Origin: an uncultured Porphyromonadaceae bacterium
Lineage (GTDB): Bacteria > Bacteroidota > Bacteroidia > Bacteroidales > Muribaculaceae
Length of the DNA: 64,000 nt
Direction of reading: 5' to 3'
NCBI GenBank assembly: GCA_937921035.1
Contig: CALEUL010000023.1
Span: 52,381 to 116,380, forward strand
In this document: positions 33,966-44,138 of the stretch, in pieces
Layout of the letters: the number at the start of each line of letters is the position of its first letter
Position numbering within the stretch: the stretch's first letter is position 1
Position numbers and translations under genes: made by a program
The notes under the pieces: model-generated
Told to the model about the DNA's origin: nothing
The model's input: only the letters and a program-made list of their open reading frames with translations
Databases searched by the model: none

Positions 33966-34994
33966 TTACTTGGAGTTTTTCTTGTAATACTTGATAAGTT
34001 TGGGAACGATATCCTCCATATCGCCAGTAATTACATAGTCGGCGATCGAGTTGATGGGAGCGTTGGGGTCGTTGTTTATGGAGATGATAATCGAGCTCTC
34101 CTGCATACCGGCGATATGCTGGATCTGGCCGGAGATACCGCATGCAATATACAGTTTTGGACGTACGGTAACACCGGTCTGGCCAATCTGACGTTCATGC
34201 TCTATAAATCCGGCATCAACGGCGGCGCGGGATGCGCCTACTTCGCCACCAAGAGTGTTGGCCAGGTCGAAAAGCAGCTGGAAGTTCTCTTTGCTGCCTA
34301 CGCCGTAACCACCGGCAACGATAATGCTGGAGTTTTTGATGTTCACTTTCGATTTCTCGATGTGGCGGTCAATAATCTTGACAATATAGTCGGCGGGATC
34401 GGTGTATTTGGCGGCGTCCAGCTCGATAACCTCGCCTCTGTGGTCGGGGTTGAGGATTTCTTTCTTCATCACACCCTCGCGAACGGTTGCCATCTGCGGA
34501 CGGCATTCGGGGTTTACGATGGTGGCAACGATGTTGCCGCCGAAAGCGGGACGGATCTGATATAGTAGGTCGTGATATTCCTTTCCGGTCTTGGGGTCGG
34601 TATGGTCGCCGATTTCGAGTGCTGTGCAGTCGGCGGTGAGGCCGCTGTGGAGGCACGAGCTAACGCGGGGGCCGAGGTCGCGGCCGATGCAAGTGGCGCC
34701 CATCAGGCAAACCTGCGGTTTGATTTCACGGAACAGGTTGATGAGAACTGCAGCGTGCGGGTTGGAGGTGTAGGGGTACAGTTTTTCGTCGGCAACCTTG
34801 TAAACTACATCGGCTCCATAGGGGAAAATCTGATTTTCGACACCGTCGAGCTTGTCGCCGATGACAATTGCCTCGAGCTTAACACCGAGACGGTTGGCGA
34901 GCACGCGGCCTTTTGTAAGCAGCTCAAGGCTGACGTCTGCGATTTTGCCTTCGTCAAATTCGCAATATACTATGAGGTTGTTATTGTCTGCCAT
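33966..34994 (-). CDS. etfA: Electron transfer flavoprotein alpha subunit
   Basis: Large subunit of the Etf dimer, carrying FAD and passing electrons from the dehydrogenase. The 342-residue protein has the N-terminal alpha/beta domain and the C-terminal FAD domain with VAGGYGVGSKENF, GASRAAVDAGF and the VRPKLYIACGISGQIQHIAGM segment, which is diagnostic. Gene order etfB-etfA-ACAD on one transcript; 34 bp to etfB. Whether the complex bifurcates electrons cannot be settled from these motifs alone. Confidence 0.95.
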   Translation of the reverse strand: MADNNNLIVYCEFDEGKIADVSLELLTKGRVLANRLGVKLEAIVIGDKLDGVENQIFPYGADVVYKVADEKLYPYTSNPHAAVLINLFREIKPQVCLMGATCIGRDLGPRVSSCLHSGLTADCTALEIGDHTDPKTGKEYHDLLYQIRPAFGGNIVATIVNPECRPQMATVREGVMKKEILNPDHRGEVIELDAAKYTDPADYIVKIIDRHIEKSKVNIKNSSIIVAGGYGVGSKENFQLLFDLANTLGGEVGASRAAVDAGFIEHERQIGQTGVTVRPKLYIACGISGQIQHIAGMQESSIIISINNDPNAPINSIADYVITGDMEDIVPKLIKYYKKNSK

Positions 34995-35028
34995 AGTTTT
35001 AATGATAATAATTGGAAGAAGGGCTGCT

Positions 35029-35901
35029 TTAGCCGATGGTATGATTGACGATGAGTTCCTTGATCAGTTCTTCAATCTGCTCGTCGTTGTTGTCGAGGCG
35101 TCGGCTGTCCTTGGCTGTAAACACAACGTTCTCCACGGTCTTTACTTTTGTGGGAGAACCTGCCAGACCAATCTGTTCGGGATCGGCATCGACGTATGCA
35201 GCGCCCCATTCCAGAATCTGAAGGTCGGGGTTAGCCTTTACCATTTCAGCTACATTCTCGGGAAGCTTTGCAAGTTCGCTGGGAGATGCGGCGCGTTTGA
35301 ATTTCATGACGCGCTTTGCGTTACGGGGACGGCATTCGGCAGCCGAGCCGTTTACGGTAACAACGCAGGGCAGGGGTGCTTCTACTGTTTCGATACCGTG
35401 TTCCAGACGGCGGACAACCTTAATCTTACCGTTGGCAACTTCGAGGATATCCTCAGCATATGTAACCTGGGGCAGACCGAGTTTTTCGGCAATCTGAGGA
35501 CCAACCTGAGCGGTGTCGCCGTCGATAGCCTGACGGCCGCCGAGGATAAGGTCGTAATCGGCATATTTCTTTACAGCCTGAGCCAGCGAGTAGGATGTGG
35601 CCAGAGTATCTGCGCCGCCGAGTGCACGGTCGGTAAGGACGATGCCTTTGTCGGCACCGCGATAGATTGCCTCGCGGACAATTTCAGCTGCGCGGGGCAG
35701 ACCCATAGTAAGCAATGTAACTGTGCTTCCTGGATGAGTTTCTTTCAGCCGAAGGGCCTGCTCAAGAGCGTTGAGATCCTCGGGATTGAAAATCGCGGGG
35801 AGGGCGGCGCGGTTTATGGTACCGTCTTCCTTCATGGCATCTTTGCCTACATTGCGGGTATCGGGAACCTGCTTTGCAAGCACAATGATGTTTAAACTCA
35901 T
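35029..35901 (-). CDS. etfB: Electron transfer flavoprotein beta subunit
   Basis: Small subunit of Etf, 290 residues, slightly longer than the mitochondrial-type (about 255). Visible: IIVLAKQVPDT (4-14), LTDRALGGADTLATSYSLA, LILGGRQAIDGDTAQVGPQ and CVVTVNGSAAECRPRN, typical of EtfB; the GDTAQVGPQ loop binds the nucleotide cofactor. First gene of the operon, with a near-consensus promoter about 50 bp upstream. Confidence 0.95.
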   Translation of the reverse strand: MSLNIIVLAKQVPDTRNVGKDAMKEDGTINRAALPAIFNPEDLNALEQALRLKETHPGSTVTLLTMGLPRAAEIVREAIYRGADKGIVLTDRALGGADTLATSYSLAQAVKKYADYDLILGGRQAIDGDTAQVGPQIAEKLGLPQVTYAEDILEVANGKIKVVRRLEHGIETVEAPLPCVVTVNGSAAECRPRNAKRVMKFKRAASPSELAKLPENVAEMVKANPDLQILEWGAAYVDADPEQIGLAGSPTKVKTVENVVFTAKDSRRLDNNDEQIEELIKELIVNHTIG

Positions 35902-35948
35902 AATTACGCTATTTTATAATTTTTAATAGATTTTTCTTTTTTATACTG

Positions 35949-35980
35949 CAAAAGTAATCATTTTTGACCTCCGGAGCAAG
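35949..35980 (-). promoter_or_regulatory. etfB operon promoter
   Basis: Minus strand CTTG (35977-35980), 20-bp spacer, TACTTTTG (35949-35956). The -7 is perfect and the -33 has three of four bases (TTG). Confidence 0.65.
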
Positions 35981-36037
35981 ATTTCGAAAGCCGCCACAGC
36001 TTCAGCAGTGTTAAAATTTCTTATTTAGGGTTCTGCC

Positions 36038-39000
36038 TTACTTTTTGCGCAACTGCTTCGAAATCCATTTGCGGGCGTTGATGAAGGCATCCAGCCAGAT
36101 GGTTGCCTGGTCCTCCGGATCGCCGGGATACCAGCCCCATTGCCAGGGGAATATAGCACGCTCGAGGTGCGGCATAATGGCTACATGGCGTCCGTCGGCC
36201 GAGGCAAGAGCGGCTACTGCACCTTCCGATCCGTTGGGATTTGCAGGATATGCGTCGTAGGCATAGCGGCCTACAACGGTAAGCCCTGTTTCCTCTATGG
36301 GACGGTTGAAATGGAAGCGTCCTTCACCGTGAGCCACCCAGAGGCCGCCGCGCAGATGCGAGAGCGAGCCCATCATTATGCTCTTGTTGGTAGGAATGTC
36401 CATACCAACGAATTCCGATTCGAATTTGCCGGAAATGTTATGCCGCATCTCTACAGCCGGCTTGCCGTCGGCACAGGGCTCGGCTCCGAGCAGATTGAGT
36501 TCTATCATCAGCTGGCAGCCGTTGCATACGCCGAGGCTCATGGTGTCAGGACGCGCATAGAAGCGGCGCAGGCTTTCCGAGGCTGTCTCGTTCCAGCGGA
36601 AGCCGCTGGCCCAGCCTTTGGCGGAACCAAGAACGTCGCTGTTGGAGAAGCCTCCGCAGAATACAATCATCTGTACGTCGTCCAGTCTTTCGCGACCGCT
36701 CATAAGGTCGGTCATGTGAACGTCGCGTACGTCGAAGCCGGCAAGGTGGAGCGCAAACGCCATTTCGCGGTCGCCGTTTATGCCTTTTTCGCGGATAATG
36801 GCTGCGTTTATACCGGAACGTATGCGGCGCAGAAGCGAAATGCCGCGCGACTGGAAGCTGGCGTCGAAGTTGGGACGGAACCGGAACGTGAGTGGCAGCT
36901 TGCCCAGGTTGTCGCGGCGCTCACGGGCACATTCTGGATTGGTCTGAAGGCTGTCGAGACGGTAGGAGGGCTCAAACCATATCTTTCGCATCGTGTTTAC
37001 ATTAATCAGATGCGTGTTGCCTTTGTGGCTTATGGTGAGCACATTCTGGCGTACTGGCGAAGCGATGGGGAAATAACGCAGTCCCCAGCGGTCGAGAATT
37101 TTTTCGGCCTTGGTCTTGTTTTGGTCGAGAACTTGTACGACAACGGCGGGATTCTCGGCAAAGAGAATGCTTACGATATCGTTGTTGCCGATAAGTTCGA
37201 AGCCGTTGGTGTAGAAATTGAGACCGCACTTCACATTGGAGAAGCACATTTCCAGCAAGGTGGTGATAAGACCGCCGGCACTTACGTCGTGGCAGGCGGA
37301 AATAAGACCGGCATGCACGAGTTTCTGAACTGTTGCGAAAGCACGGCTGAAGTATGAAGGATTCGTAACGTCGGGAGTCTCGCCGCCTACATAGCCCAAT
37401 GTCTGTGCAAGAGCGGAACCGCCGAGAGCCAGAGGCGCGTTGCTGAAATCAATATAATATAATGTGGAATGCGTGGTTGCTGTTAATACCGGGCTTACGG
37501 TGGCGCGGATGTTGTCTACCTCGCCTGCGGCGGAGATGATGACCGTGCCGGGTGCTTTCACGCTTGTGCCGTCGGAATACTTCTGAGTCATAGACAGACT
37601 GTCCTTGCCGGTGGGGATGTTTATACCCAGTTCGCATACGAAATCGCTGCATGCCTGCACGGCAGTGTAGAGTGCGGCGTCCTCGCCTTCGTTCTTGCAT
37701 GGCCACATCCAGTTGGCGCTGAGCGAAACGGCATTCATGCCGTGGTCGAGGCTCGCTCCAACAATATTTGTAAGCGCTTCGGCCACCGAAAGACGTGATG
37801 CTGCGGCGGGGTTGCTGATGGCGACTGCCGGCGCATGGCCGATAGATGTTGCGATACCGTGGCGTCCGTGGTAGTCGAGTGCGACTACGCCGCAGTCGCT
37901 CAGGGGCAACTGCAACTGTCCTACGCACTGCTGGCGTGCAATTTTGCCTGTTACGCTGCGGTCTACCTTGTTCGTGAGCCAGTCTTTACATGCGACGGCT
38001 TCGAGCGAAAGAACGTTTGTAAGATATTCCTCGAGCTTCTCGGGGTTATACATGGGCTCGGAGAATTTCTCTTCCACCGTCTTGTCGCGCATAACGGTTT
38101 TCGGCGGGTTGCCAAGCATGTCGGTAACAGCAAGGTCTATGGCAGCATCGCTTCCTTTGCGGGCAAATTTCAGACGCTCGCTGCCGTCGGTCTCGCCGAC
38201 GATATACAGCGGAGCACGCTCACGCTGTGCGATACGCTCTACCAGAGGTATGTCCTTGGGATTAATCAGGAAGCCCATGCGCTCCTGGCTCTCGTTGCCT
38301 ATGATTTCTCGATCGGAGAGGGTGGGATCGCCCACAGGCAGTGTATTGATGTCAATAAAGCCGCCGGTAGCCTCGATGAGTTCGCTCAGGGCGTTGAGGT
38401 GGCCGCCAGCGCCGTGGTCGTGGATGGAGACGATGGGATTGAAACCGCTTTCGGCGAGGCCGCGCACAAGGTTGGCCACACGTTTCTGCATTTCGGGGTT
38501 GGCGCGTTGTACGGCGTTAAGCTCTATGGCGCCGGCATAACGGCCAGTGTCTACCGACGAGACGGCACCGCCGCCCATGCCGATGCGATAGTTGTCGCCG
38601 CCGCTAAGGGCTACAGCCATGCCGGGCTCGGGAGTGCCTTTGATTGCGTGGTCGGCGTTGGCAAAGCCTACACCGCCGGCAAGCATAATCACCTTGTCGT
38701 AGCCCCATATGCGCGAGTCTTCCTTATGTTCGAAGGTGAGCAGCGAGCCGCAGATAAGTGGCTGGCCGAACTTGTTGCCGAAGTCGCTGGCGCCGTTCGA
38801 AGCCTTGATAAGGATGTCGGCGGGTGTATGGTACAGCCAGTTGCGGCTTGCAATGGCATCTTCCCAGCTGTGTGAATCCAGACGGGGGTACGATGTCATG
38901 TATACAGCCGTGCCGGCCAGAGGAAGGCTTGCGCGGCCACCGCCGAGACGGTCGCGTATTTCACCGCCGCTGCCAGTTGCGGCGCCGTTGAACGGCTCTA

Positions 39001-39763
39001 CGGTGGTGGGGAAATTGTGTGTCTCTGCCTTGAGCGACAGCACGGAGTCTATCTGCGTTTCTGCGAAAACCGAGGGCTCGTCGGCGCGTTCGGGGGCGAA
39101 CTGCCATATTTTGGGACCTTTCACAAAAGCTACATTGTCCTTGTAGGCCGATACGAGACGTCCGGGATTCTTCTGGCTGGTGCGTTTTATAAGTTTGAAA
39201 AGACTTACGGGCTTTTCTTCGCCGTCGATAATAAATGTGCCGTTGAAAATTTTGTGTCGGCAGTGCTCGGAATTAACCTGCGAGAAACCGAACACCTCGC
39301 TGTCGGTAAGCGGACGGCCCAGACGTGCCGACAGGCCGGCGAGATATTCCTCTTCCTCCTTGCTCAGGGCCAGGCCTTCGCGGGCGTTGTATTCCTCGAA
39401 ATCCGTAATGTATACGGGCTTTTCGGGCTGAGCGTCGGTTGCGAAGATGGCCTCGCCGGGGTTCTCGTATATTCGCTGCAACATGGGGTCGCAGGTACCC
39501 TCGGCGGGAGTGGGGGTTAATTCTTCTATACGCAGAATGCCGCCGAGCCCCATATTCTGGGTAATCTCAACGGCATTGGTACTCCAGGGAGTAATCATTT
39601 CGGCACGGGGGCCTGTGTAGCGGCCGCACAGGCTGCTGCCCGCGGCAAGAGGTGTGGCTCCACCCAGGAGCCATGTGAGGCGTTCTGCCTCGCTGGCTTC
39701 CAGACGGTGGTCGGCGTCTACGGCATAAGCCTTTCCGTCGCCTTTAACAAAGTATATGACCAT
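36038..39763 (-). CDS. purL: Phosphoribosylformylglycinamidine synthase, single chain
   Basis: Converts FGAR to FGAM with glutamine and ATP in purine synthesis. The 1241-residue chain is the fused large form: FGAM-synthase N-terminal and linker domains, two AIRS-like ATP domains (SLKAETHNFPTTVEPFNGAATG, then the pseudo-duplicated half with NIPTGKDSLSM), and a C-terminal class I glutamine amidotransferase with Cys1080 (GVCNGCQL), His1199 and Glu1201 (PHLERAIFPWQ). No small purS/purQ genes are present or needed. It is monocistronic with its own consensus promoter. Confidence 0.97.
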   Translation of the reverse strand: MVIYFVKGDGKAYAVDADHRLEASEAERLTWLLGGATPLAAGSSLCGRYTGPRAEMITPWSTNAVEITQNMGLGGILRIEELTPTPAEGTCDPMLQRIYENPGEAIFATDAQPEKPVYITDFEEYNAREGLALSKEEEEYLAGLSARLGRPLTDSEVFGFSQVNSEHCRHKIFNGTFIIDGEEKPVSLFKLIKRTSQKNPGRLVSAYKDNVAFVKGPKIWQFAPERADEPSVFAETQIDSVLSLKAETHNFPTTVEPFNGAATGSGGEIRDRLGGGRASLPLAGTAVYMTSYPRLDSHSWEDAIASRNWLYHTPADILIKASNGASDFGNKFGQPLICGSLLTFEHKEDSRIWGYDKVIMLAGGVGFANADHAIKGTPEPGMAVALSGGDNYRIGMGGGAVSSVDTGRYAGAIELNAVQRANPEMQKRVANLVRGLAESGFNPIVSIHDHGAGGHLNALSELIEATGGFIDINTLPVGDPTLSDREIIGNESQERMGFLINPKDIPLVERIAQRERAPLYIVGETDGSERLKFARKGSDAAIDLAVTDMLGNPPKTVMRDKTVEEKFSEPMYNPEKLEEYLTNVLSLEAVACKDWLTNKVDRSVTGKIARQQCVGQLQLPLSDCGVVALDYHGRHGIATSIGHAPAVAISNPAAASRLSVAEALTNIVGASLDHGMNAVSLSANWMWPCKNEGEDAALYTAVQACSDFVCELGINIPTGKDSLSMTQKYSDGTSVKAPGTVIISAAGEVDNIRATVSPVLTATTHSTLYYIDFSNAPLALGGSALAQTLGYVGGETPDVTNPSYFSRAFATVQKLVHAGLISACHDVSAGGLITTLLEMCFSNVKCGLNFYTNGFELIGNNDIVSILFAENPAVVVQVLDQNKTKAEKILDRWGLRYFPIASPVRQNVLTISHKGNTHLINVNTMRKIWFEPSYRLDSLQTNPECARERRDNLGKLPLTFRFRPNFDASFQSRGISLLRRIRSGINAAIIREKGINGDREMAFALHLAGFDVRDVHMTDLMSGRERLDDVQMIVFCGGFSNSDVLGSAKGWASGFRWNETASESLRRFYARPDTMSLGVCNGCQLMIELNLLGAEPCADGKPAVEMRHNISGKFESEFVGMDIPTNKSIMMGSLSHLRGGLWVAHGEGRFHFNRPIEETGLTVVGRYAYDAYPANPNGSEGAVAALASADGRHVAIMPHLERAIFPWQWGWYPGDPEDQATIWLDAFINARKWISKQLRKK

Positions 39764-39788
39764 TTGTCTATCCGGTTGATATTTGCCG

Positions 39789-39820
39789 CAAAATTAACAA
39801 AAATTTTTGTGGCTGGCAAA
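39789..39820 (-). promoter_or_regulatory. purL promoter, full Bacteroidota consensus
   Basis: Minus strand TTTG (39817-39820), 20-bp spacer, TAATTTTG (39789-39796). It is 26 bp from the purL ATG. No PurR-like palindrome or purine riboswitch was seen. Confidence 0.8.
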
Positions 39821-39873
39821 CAACAATTCAAAAAGACGGTCATATTTATTTGAATTTACTGATTGTCAAAGTG

Positions 39874-42800
39874 CTACTTGAACACCTTCGAAAGATACTT
39901 TTCTTTGAGTTGTTGTAAAAGTTCCCAGAAACCGGGGACAAACAGGGTACCGAGTATCGCGTTTACGGCCATGCCGAACACCACTGCGCAGCCAAGGGCG
40001 ATGCGGCTGTTGGCACCGGCGCCTGTTGCGAATAACATGGGCATTACACCGAATACGAACGCGAGGGCTGTCATGAGGATTGGCCTTAGACGTACTTCGC
40101 CGGTCGACAGTGCTGCCTGACGTATGGGCTGTCCGGCCTTGCGGTAGTCCATAGCGTATTCCACAATAAGGATAGCGTTCTTGGCGGCCATACCCAACAG
40201 AAGGATTATGCCTATCTGGGTGTAGATGCTCACGCTCTGTCGGAAAAGCATACATCCGATAATCGCGCCAAGGATAGCAGTCGGGGTGGTGATTACGACG
40301 GCCACGGGGTCGGTCCACGATTCATACTGTGCGGCAAGCACAAGTATGGTTATGATGACAGCGAACAATAGTGTCATCGTTATTGTGGTGCCCGCCTGTG
40401 TTTCCTGGAGGGCTTCGCCGGTCCATGCATACGAGAATCGCTGCCCGAGCTTTTCCTTGACGATATTCTCCATGATGCTTATTCCGCGCTGCGAGCTTAC
40501 ATGCGGAGCTACGTCGGCTGTTATGGCCGCGGTGGTGTACATGTTGTATCGCTGCACCTCGGACTGTCCCGGCTTCTCTTCGATGCTGGCGAATGAGCTG
40601 AACGGAACCATGTCGCCGTCGGAATTGCGCACTGTTAGCTTGAGGATTTCCTCGGCATTGCTTCGCGATTGCTGTGCGCCGCTGAGGAGGACTTGGTATG
40701 TGCGTCCGAATTTCACGAAATCGTTGACATAGGCAGTGCCCATAAAGGCCGACAGGGTGGCGTAGATCTGCTCGAGGGTTAAGTTATACGATTTGGCTTT
40801 TTCTCGATCGATGTTCAGGCCCATCTGGGGTACTTCTGCCTGGTACATTGAAGTAACCTGCTTAAGTTCAGGATATTTGGCGGCTTCATCCTGAATTGTG
40901 CGGATTGCATTGGCTATTTCTGTCGGACCAAGATTGTTAATGTCCAGCAACTGCATTTCCAGACCTCCGCTGACTCCTAAGCCGGGGATTGCCGGAGGAT
41001 TGACAGAGAACACGATGGCTTCCTGAATATTGTTACCGGCTGCGTCTACCTGTTGCATGATATGGTCCAGGCTCTCGTTTTTGGCCTGGCGGTCTTTCCA
41101 CGGCTCAAGCACAATGAAAAGGGTGCCTACGTTGCTGCTGTTACCGCCTCCGAGCATCGACATGCCCGAAACAGCCATTACATCTTTTACAGAAGGTATC
41201 TTGCAGATTTCGGATGTGAGTTTGCTCACGATACTGTCGGTCCTTTGAAGCGAAGCGCCGGCGGGAAGCTGTACGGAAGTCATGAAATAGCCCATATCCT
41301 CCGAAGGTACATAAGAACGCGGCCAGCGCATGAAGCCCCAGAAGGCGCCTCCGCAGAGGACGAGGAATATAACCAGTGCCATCATGGGTTTGCGAAGCAG
41401 AAAGCCAACGCCGGAGTTATAGAAGTTCTTGAATCTGTCGAAACCTGAATTGAACCAGCGGAACAATACGAAGGGCTTCTTGCCGGGGTTGGAGGGTTTA
41501 AGGAACAGCGAGCACATAGCCGGAGTAAACGTAAGTGCGTTGAATCCGGAAAAGGCCGTGGATACGGCAATGGTGAGCGCGAACTGTTTGTACAGCTGTC
41601 CGGTTATACCCGAGATAAATGCCGTAGGAATGAATACAGACAGAAGTACGAGTACTTCGCCGATTACAGGTCCCTGCAGTTCCTTCATGGCTTGTGTGGC
41701 CGCTTCTTTTGGCGAGAGCTTCCCCTGATCGAGTATTCGCGAACAGTCTTCCACCACTACGATGGCATCGTCCACTACTATGGCAATAGCAAGTACGAGT
41801 CCGAAAAGAGTGAGGGTGTTAAGCGAGAATCCCATCAGCTTCATAACTGCGAATGTAGCTATGAGTGATACCGGAATTGTAATCATTGGAATTATTACCG
41901 CACGCCAGCTTTGCAGGAACAACATGATTACGAGCATAACAATCAGGGTTGTCTCCAGGAAGGTAACGAGCAACTCGTCGATCGAGGCGGACACGAAGTC
42001 GGTTGTATCGAGTATTATACGGTAGTCTACACCCTGAGGGAAATATTCCTTCAGTTCCGCGAGTCTGGCCTTTACGGCGTCGGCCACTTTCATGGCGTTG
42101 GCGCCGGGAAGCTGGTAAACTCCTATAAGACCTGCCTGGTGGCCGGATACATTGGAGGCTACGGAATACGACTGGCTGCCGAGGTCGACAGTGGCGATAT
42201 CGTTAAGGCGTAGAATTGCGCCGTTGGGCTCGGTGCGAATAACAATGTTGCCGAACTGCTGCGCGTCGGTAAGACGGCCGCGTGCCTGTATGGTGTATTC
42301 AAATGCAGTTGTGGACGGCGACGGGTTGGCGCCGACGCTGCCTGCCGAAACCTCCATGTTCTGGCTCTGTATGGCAGCTTCCACATCGGCTGGGGTTATT
42401 CCGCGGACGCGCATTTTCTCCGGGTCGAGCCACACACGCATGCTGTAGCTACCCGAACCGAAAGCGCTCACACTGCCCACGCCATCGATTCGCGAGAGTT
42501 CGTCAACAAGGTTGATATTCGCATAGTTGGTAAGATAAAGACCGTCGTACCTCTCGGGATCGTCGCCTTCGAGGGCAATAAACAGGATGATGTTGGACGA
42601 GCGCGACATAACGTTAACGCCCTGCTGTTTCACGGGCGTGGGTAGTACGGGCTCGGCCTGCGACAGACGGTTCTGCACCTTCACGGCAGCCATATCGAGG
42701 TCGGTGCCGTTTTCGAAAGTAATCTGGAGGGAATAGGAGCCGTCGGAGCCTGAACAGGAACTCATATACATCATTCCGTCGACGCCGTTCACTTGTTCTT

Positions 42801-42999
42801 CGATAGGCACGCCAACTGTTTCTGCCACAGTCTGGGCGTCGGCGCCTGGATATGTGGCGGATATGAATACCGTTGGCGGGGTTATGTCCGGGAACTGGGC
42901 CACTGGCAGGGATTTGAGTGTCAGCAGGCCTGCCAGAACCATCAGAATGGCCAGTACAGTGGCAAAAATAGGCCGGTTGATAAAGAATTTGCTGAACAT
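39874..42999 (-). CDS. RND multidrug efflux transporter permease (HAE1/AcrB type)
   Basis: Proton-driven pump in the inner membrane that exports drugs through the periplasmic adaptor and outer-membrane channel. The 1041-residue protein matches AcrB in length and layout: transmembrane helix 1 (about 9-28), a large periplasmic loop, helices 2-6 with the proton-relay AIAIVVDDAIVVVED in helix 4, a second periplasmic loop and helices 7-12. GISIMENIVKEKL and the opening FSKFFINRPIFATV are typical. Substrates cannot be told from sequence. Third gene of the OMF-MFP-RND operon. Confidence 0.94.
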   Translation of the reverse strand: MFSKFFINRPIFATVLAILMVLAGLLTLKSLPVAQFPDITPPTVFISATYPGADAQTVAETVGVPIEEQVNGVDGMMYMSSCSGSDGSYSLQITFENGTDLDMAAVKVQNRLSQAEPVLPTPVKQQGVNVMSRSSNIILFIALEGDDPERYDGLYLTNYANINLVDELSRIDGVGSVSAFGSGSYSMRVWLDPEKMRVRGITPADVEAAIQSQNMEVSAGSVGANPSPSTTAFEYTIQARGRLTDAQQFGNIVIRTEPNGAILRLNDIATVDLGSQSYSVASNVSGHQAGLIGVYQLPGANAMKVADAVKARLAELKEYFPQGVDYRIILDTTDFVSASIDELLVTFLETTLIVMLVIMLFLQSWRAVIIPMITIPVSLIATFAVMKLMGFSLNTLTLFGLVLAIAIVVDDAIVVVEDCSRILDQGKLSPKEAATQAMKELQGPVIGEVLVLLSVFIPTAFISGITGQLYKQFALTIAVSTAFSGFNALTFTPAMCSLFLKPSNPGKKPFVLFRWFNSGFDRFKNFYNSGVGFLLRKPMMALVIFLVLCGGAFWGFMRWPRSYVPSEDMGYFMTSVQLPAGASLQRTDSIVSKLTSEICKIPSVKDVMAVSGMSMLGGGNSSNVGTLFIVLEPWKDRQAKNESLDHIMQQVDAAGNNIQEAIVFSVNPPAIPGLGVSGGLEMQLLDINNLGPTEIANAIRTIQDEAAKYPELKQVTSMYQAEVPQMGLNIDREKAKSYNLTLEQIYATLSAFMGTAYVNDFVKFGRTYQVLLSGAQQSRSNAEEILKLTVRNSDGDMVPFSSFASIEEKPGQSEVQRYNMYTTAAITADVAPHVSSQRGISIMENIVKEKLGQRFSYAWTGEALQETQAGTTITMTLLFAVIITILVLAAQYESWTDPVAVVITTPTAILGAIIGCMLFRQSVSIYTQIGIILLLGMAAKNAILIVEYAMDYRKAGQPIRQAALSTGEVRLRPILMTALAFVFGVMPMLFATGAGANSRIALGCAVVFGMAVNAILGTLFVPGFWELLQQLKEKYLSKVFK

Positions 43000-43009
43000 A
43001 TGCGATGAA

Positions 43010-44125
43010 TTATTTTGTCAGAACCGGAGTGATTTTCTCGCCGTCGCGCACTTTCAGCAGCGCCTTGGTAACATATCGCGATTTACTGTCGAGGCCATTG
43101 GTTACAATGCGCATGGTATCGGCATATAGGCTTCCTAATTTGACGGGGGTGTATACCACAACATCGGAATCGTTTACTGCATATACATATTTCCCGAGTT
43201 GGTCGGTACCAATGGAACTGTCGCGGATAAGTATGGCTGCGGAATCTGTCTCGAGTGGAAGATCCACGCTTGCAAACATGCCGCTTTTCAATTCGCCGTA
43301 TTCATTGTCAATGAGGCCTTGCAGTTCTACGGTACCGGTGGAGGTGCTCACATTAGGCGACATATAGTCGAGTTTTGCAGTGTATTTGTGTTGCAACTGG
43401 TCGGTGAACGAAACCGGGATGCTGTCGAGGTTTACATTTCCCTGCTGCAGGAACTTTTTGATTTTAGCCATTGTGCCGGCATCGTCTATGGAGATGTAGG
43501 TAACCATTATATTGTCCTCATATATTGTAGCAAGCGTTACCGGCGCTCCTTCTCCGGCAAGATATGAACCGACATCATGTGAGGCTGCCGATACATGGCC
43601 GTCGAAGGGCGCACGCACAGTGCAGTAGCTCAGTTGTGTCTGTGCCGTCTGAAGCTCGGCTCGTGCCGATTTTATCTGGGCGTTGCATTCCTCGAGGTTG
43701 CTTTTGGCCTGTTCTACTTCCATTTTGCTTACTGCATCGCTTTTGTAGGCTTCGGAAACGGCGGCATAGTGCTGGGCGGCATATTCCTGATTTGCGATGG
43801 CAGTGTTGAGGGCGCTCTGGGCACGCGCCACGGCGTCGCGGTAGTTGTCGTCCTCGATGGTGAAAAGAATGTCGCCTTTCTTTACAAAATCGCCGTAACG
43901 GTAGTTGCATGAACGCAACGTTCCGTTGACTCTTGCAACGAGGCCTACTTCGCGGAATGCTTTTATGATACCTGGATATGTCTGCCTCACGACAACGGAT
44001 TCGACCACAGGAACGGCAACGTCAATTCTTGCCGCATCTTCTTCCGGTGCGGCTTTGTGGCGACTACACGAGCATACGGCTGCACTTAAAGCAACGCATA
44101 AAATGGCTGAATGTATATTCTTCAT
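43010..44125 (-). CDS. RND efflux periplasmic adaptor, lipoprotein
   Basis: Membrane-fusion protein that links the RND pump to the outer-membrane channel. The 371-residue protein has a lipoprotein signal with a cysteine cluster AAVCSC (18 or 20), a lipoyl half (GTLRSCNYRYGDFVKKGDILFTIEDDNY), a helical hairpin (about 95-155), the second lipoyl half YCTVRAPFDGHVS and beta-barrel domains. I start at ATG 44125; a TTG at 44146 overlaps the preceding gene and gives no signal peptide at the end. Between the OMF and the permease. Confidence 0.92.
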   Translation of the reverse strand: MKNIHSAILCVALSAAVCSCSRHKAAPEEDAARIDVAVPVVESVVVRQTYPGIIKAFREVGLVARVNGTLRSCNYRYGDFVKKGDILFTIEDDNYRDAVARAQSALNTAIANQEYAAQHYAAVSEAYKSDAVSKMEVEQAKSNLEECNAQIKSARAELQTAQTQLSYCTVRAPFDGHVSAASHDVGSYLAGEGAPVTLATIYEDNIMVTYISIDDAGTMAKIKKFLQQGNVNLDSIPVSFTDQLQHKYTAKLDYMSPNVSTSTGTVELQGLIDNEYGELKSGMFASVDLPLETDSAAILIRDSSIGTDQLGKYVYAVNDSDVVVYTPVKLGSLYADTMRIVTNGLDSKSRYVTKALLKVRDGEKITPVLTK

Positions 44126-44138
44126 AGTATGATAGTTT

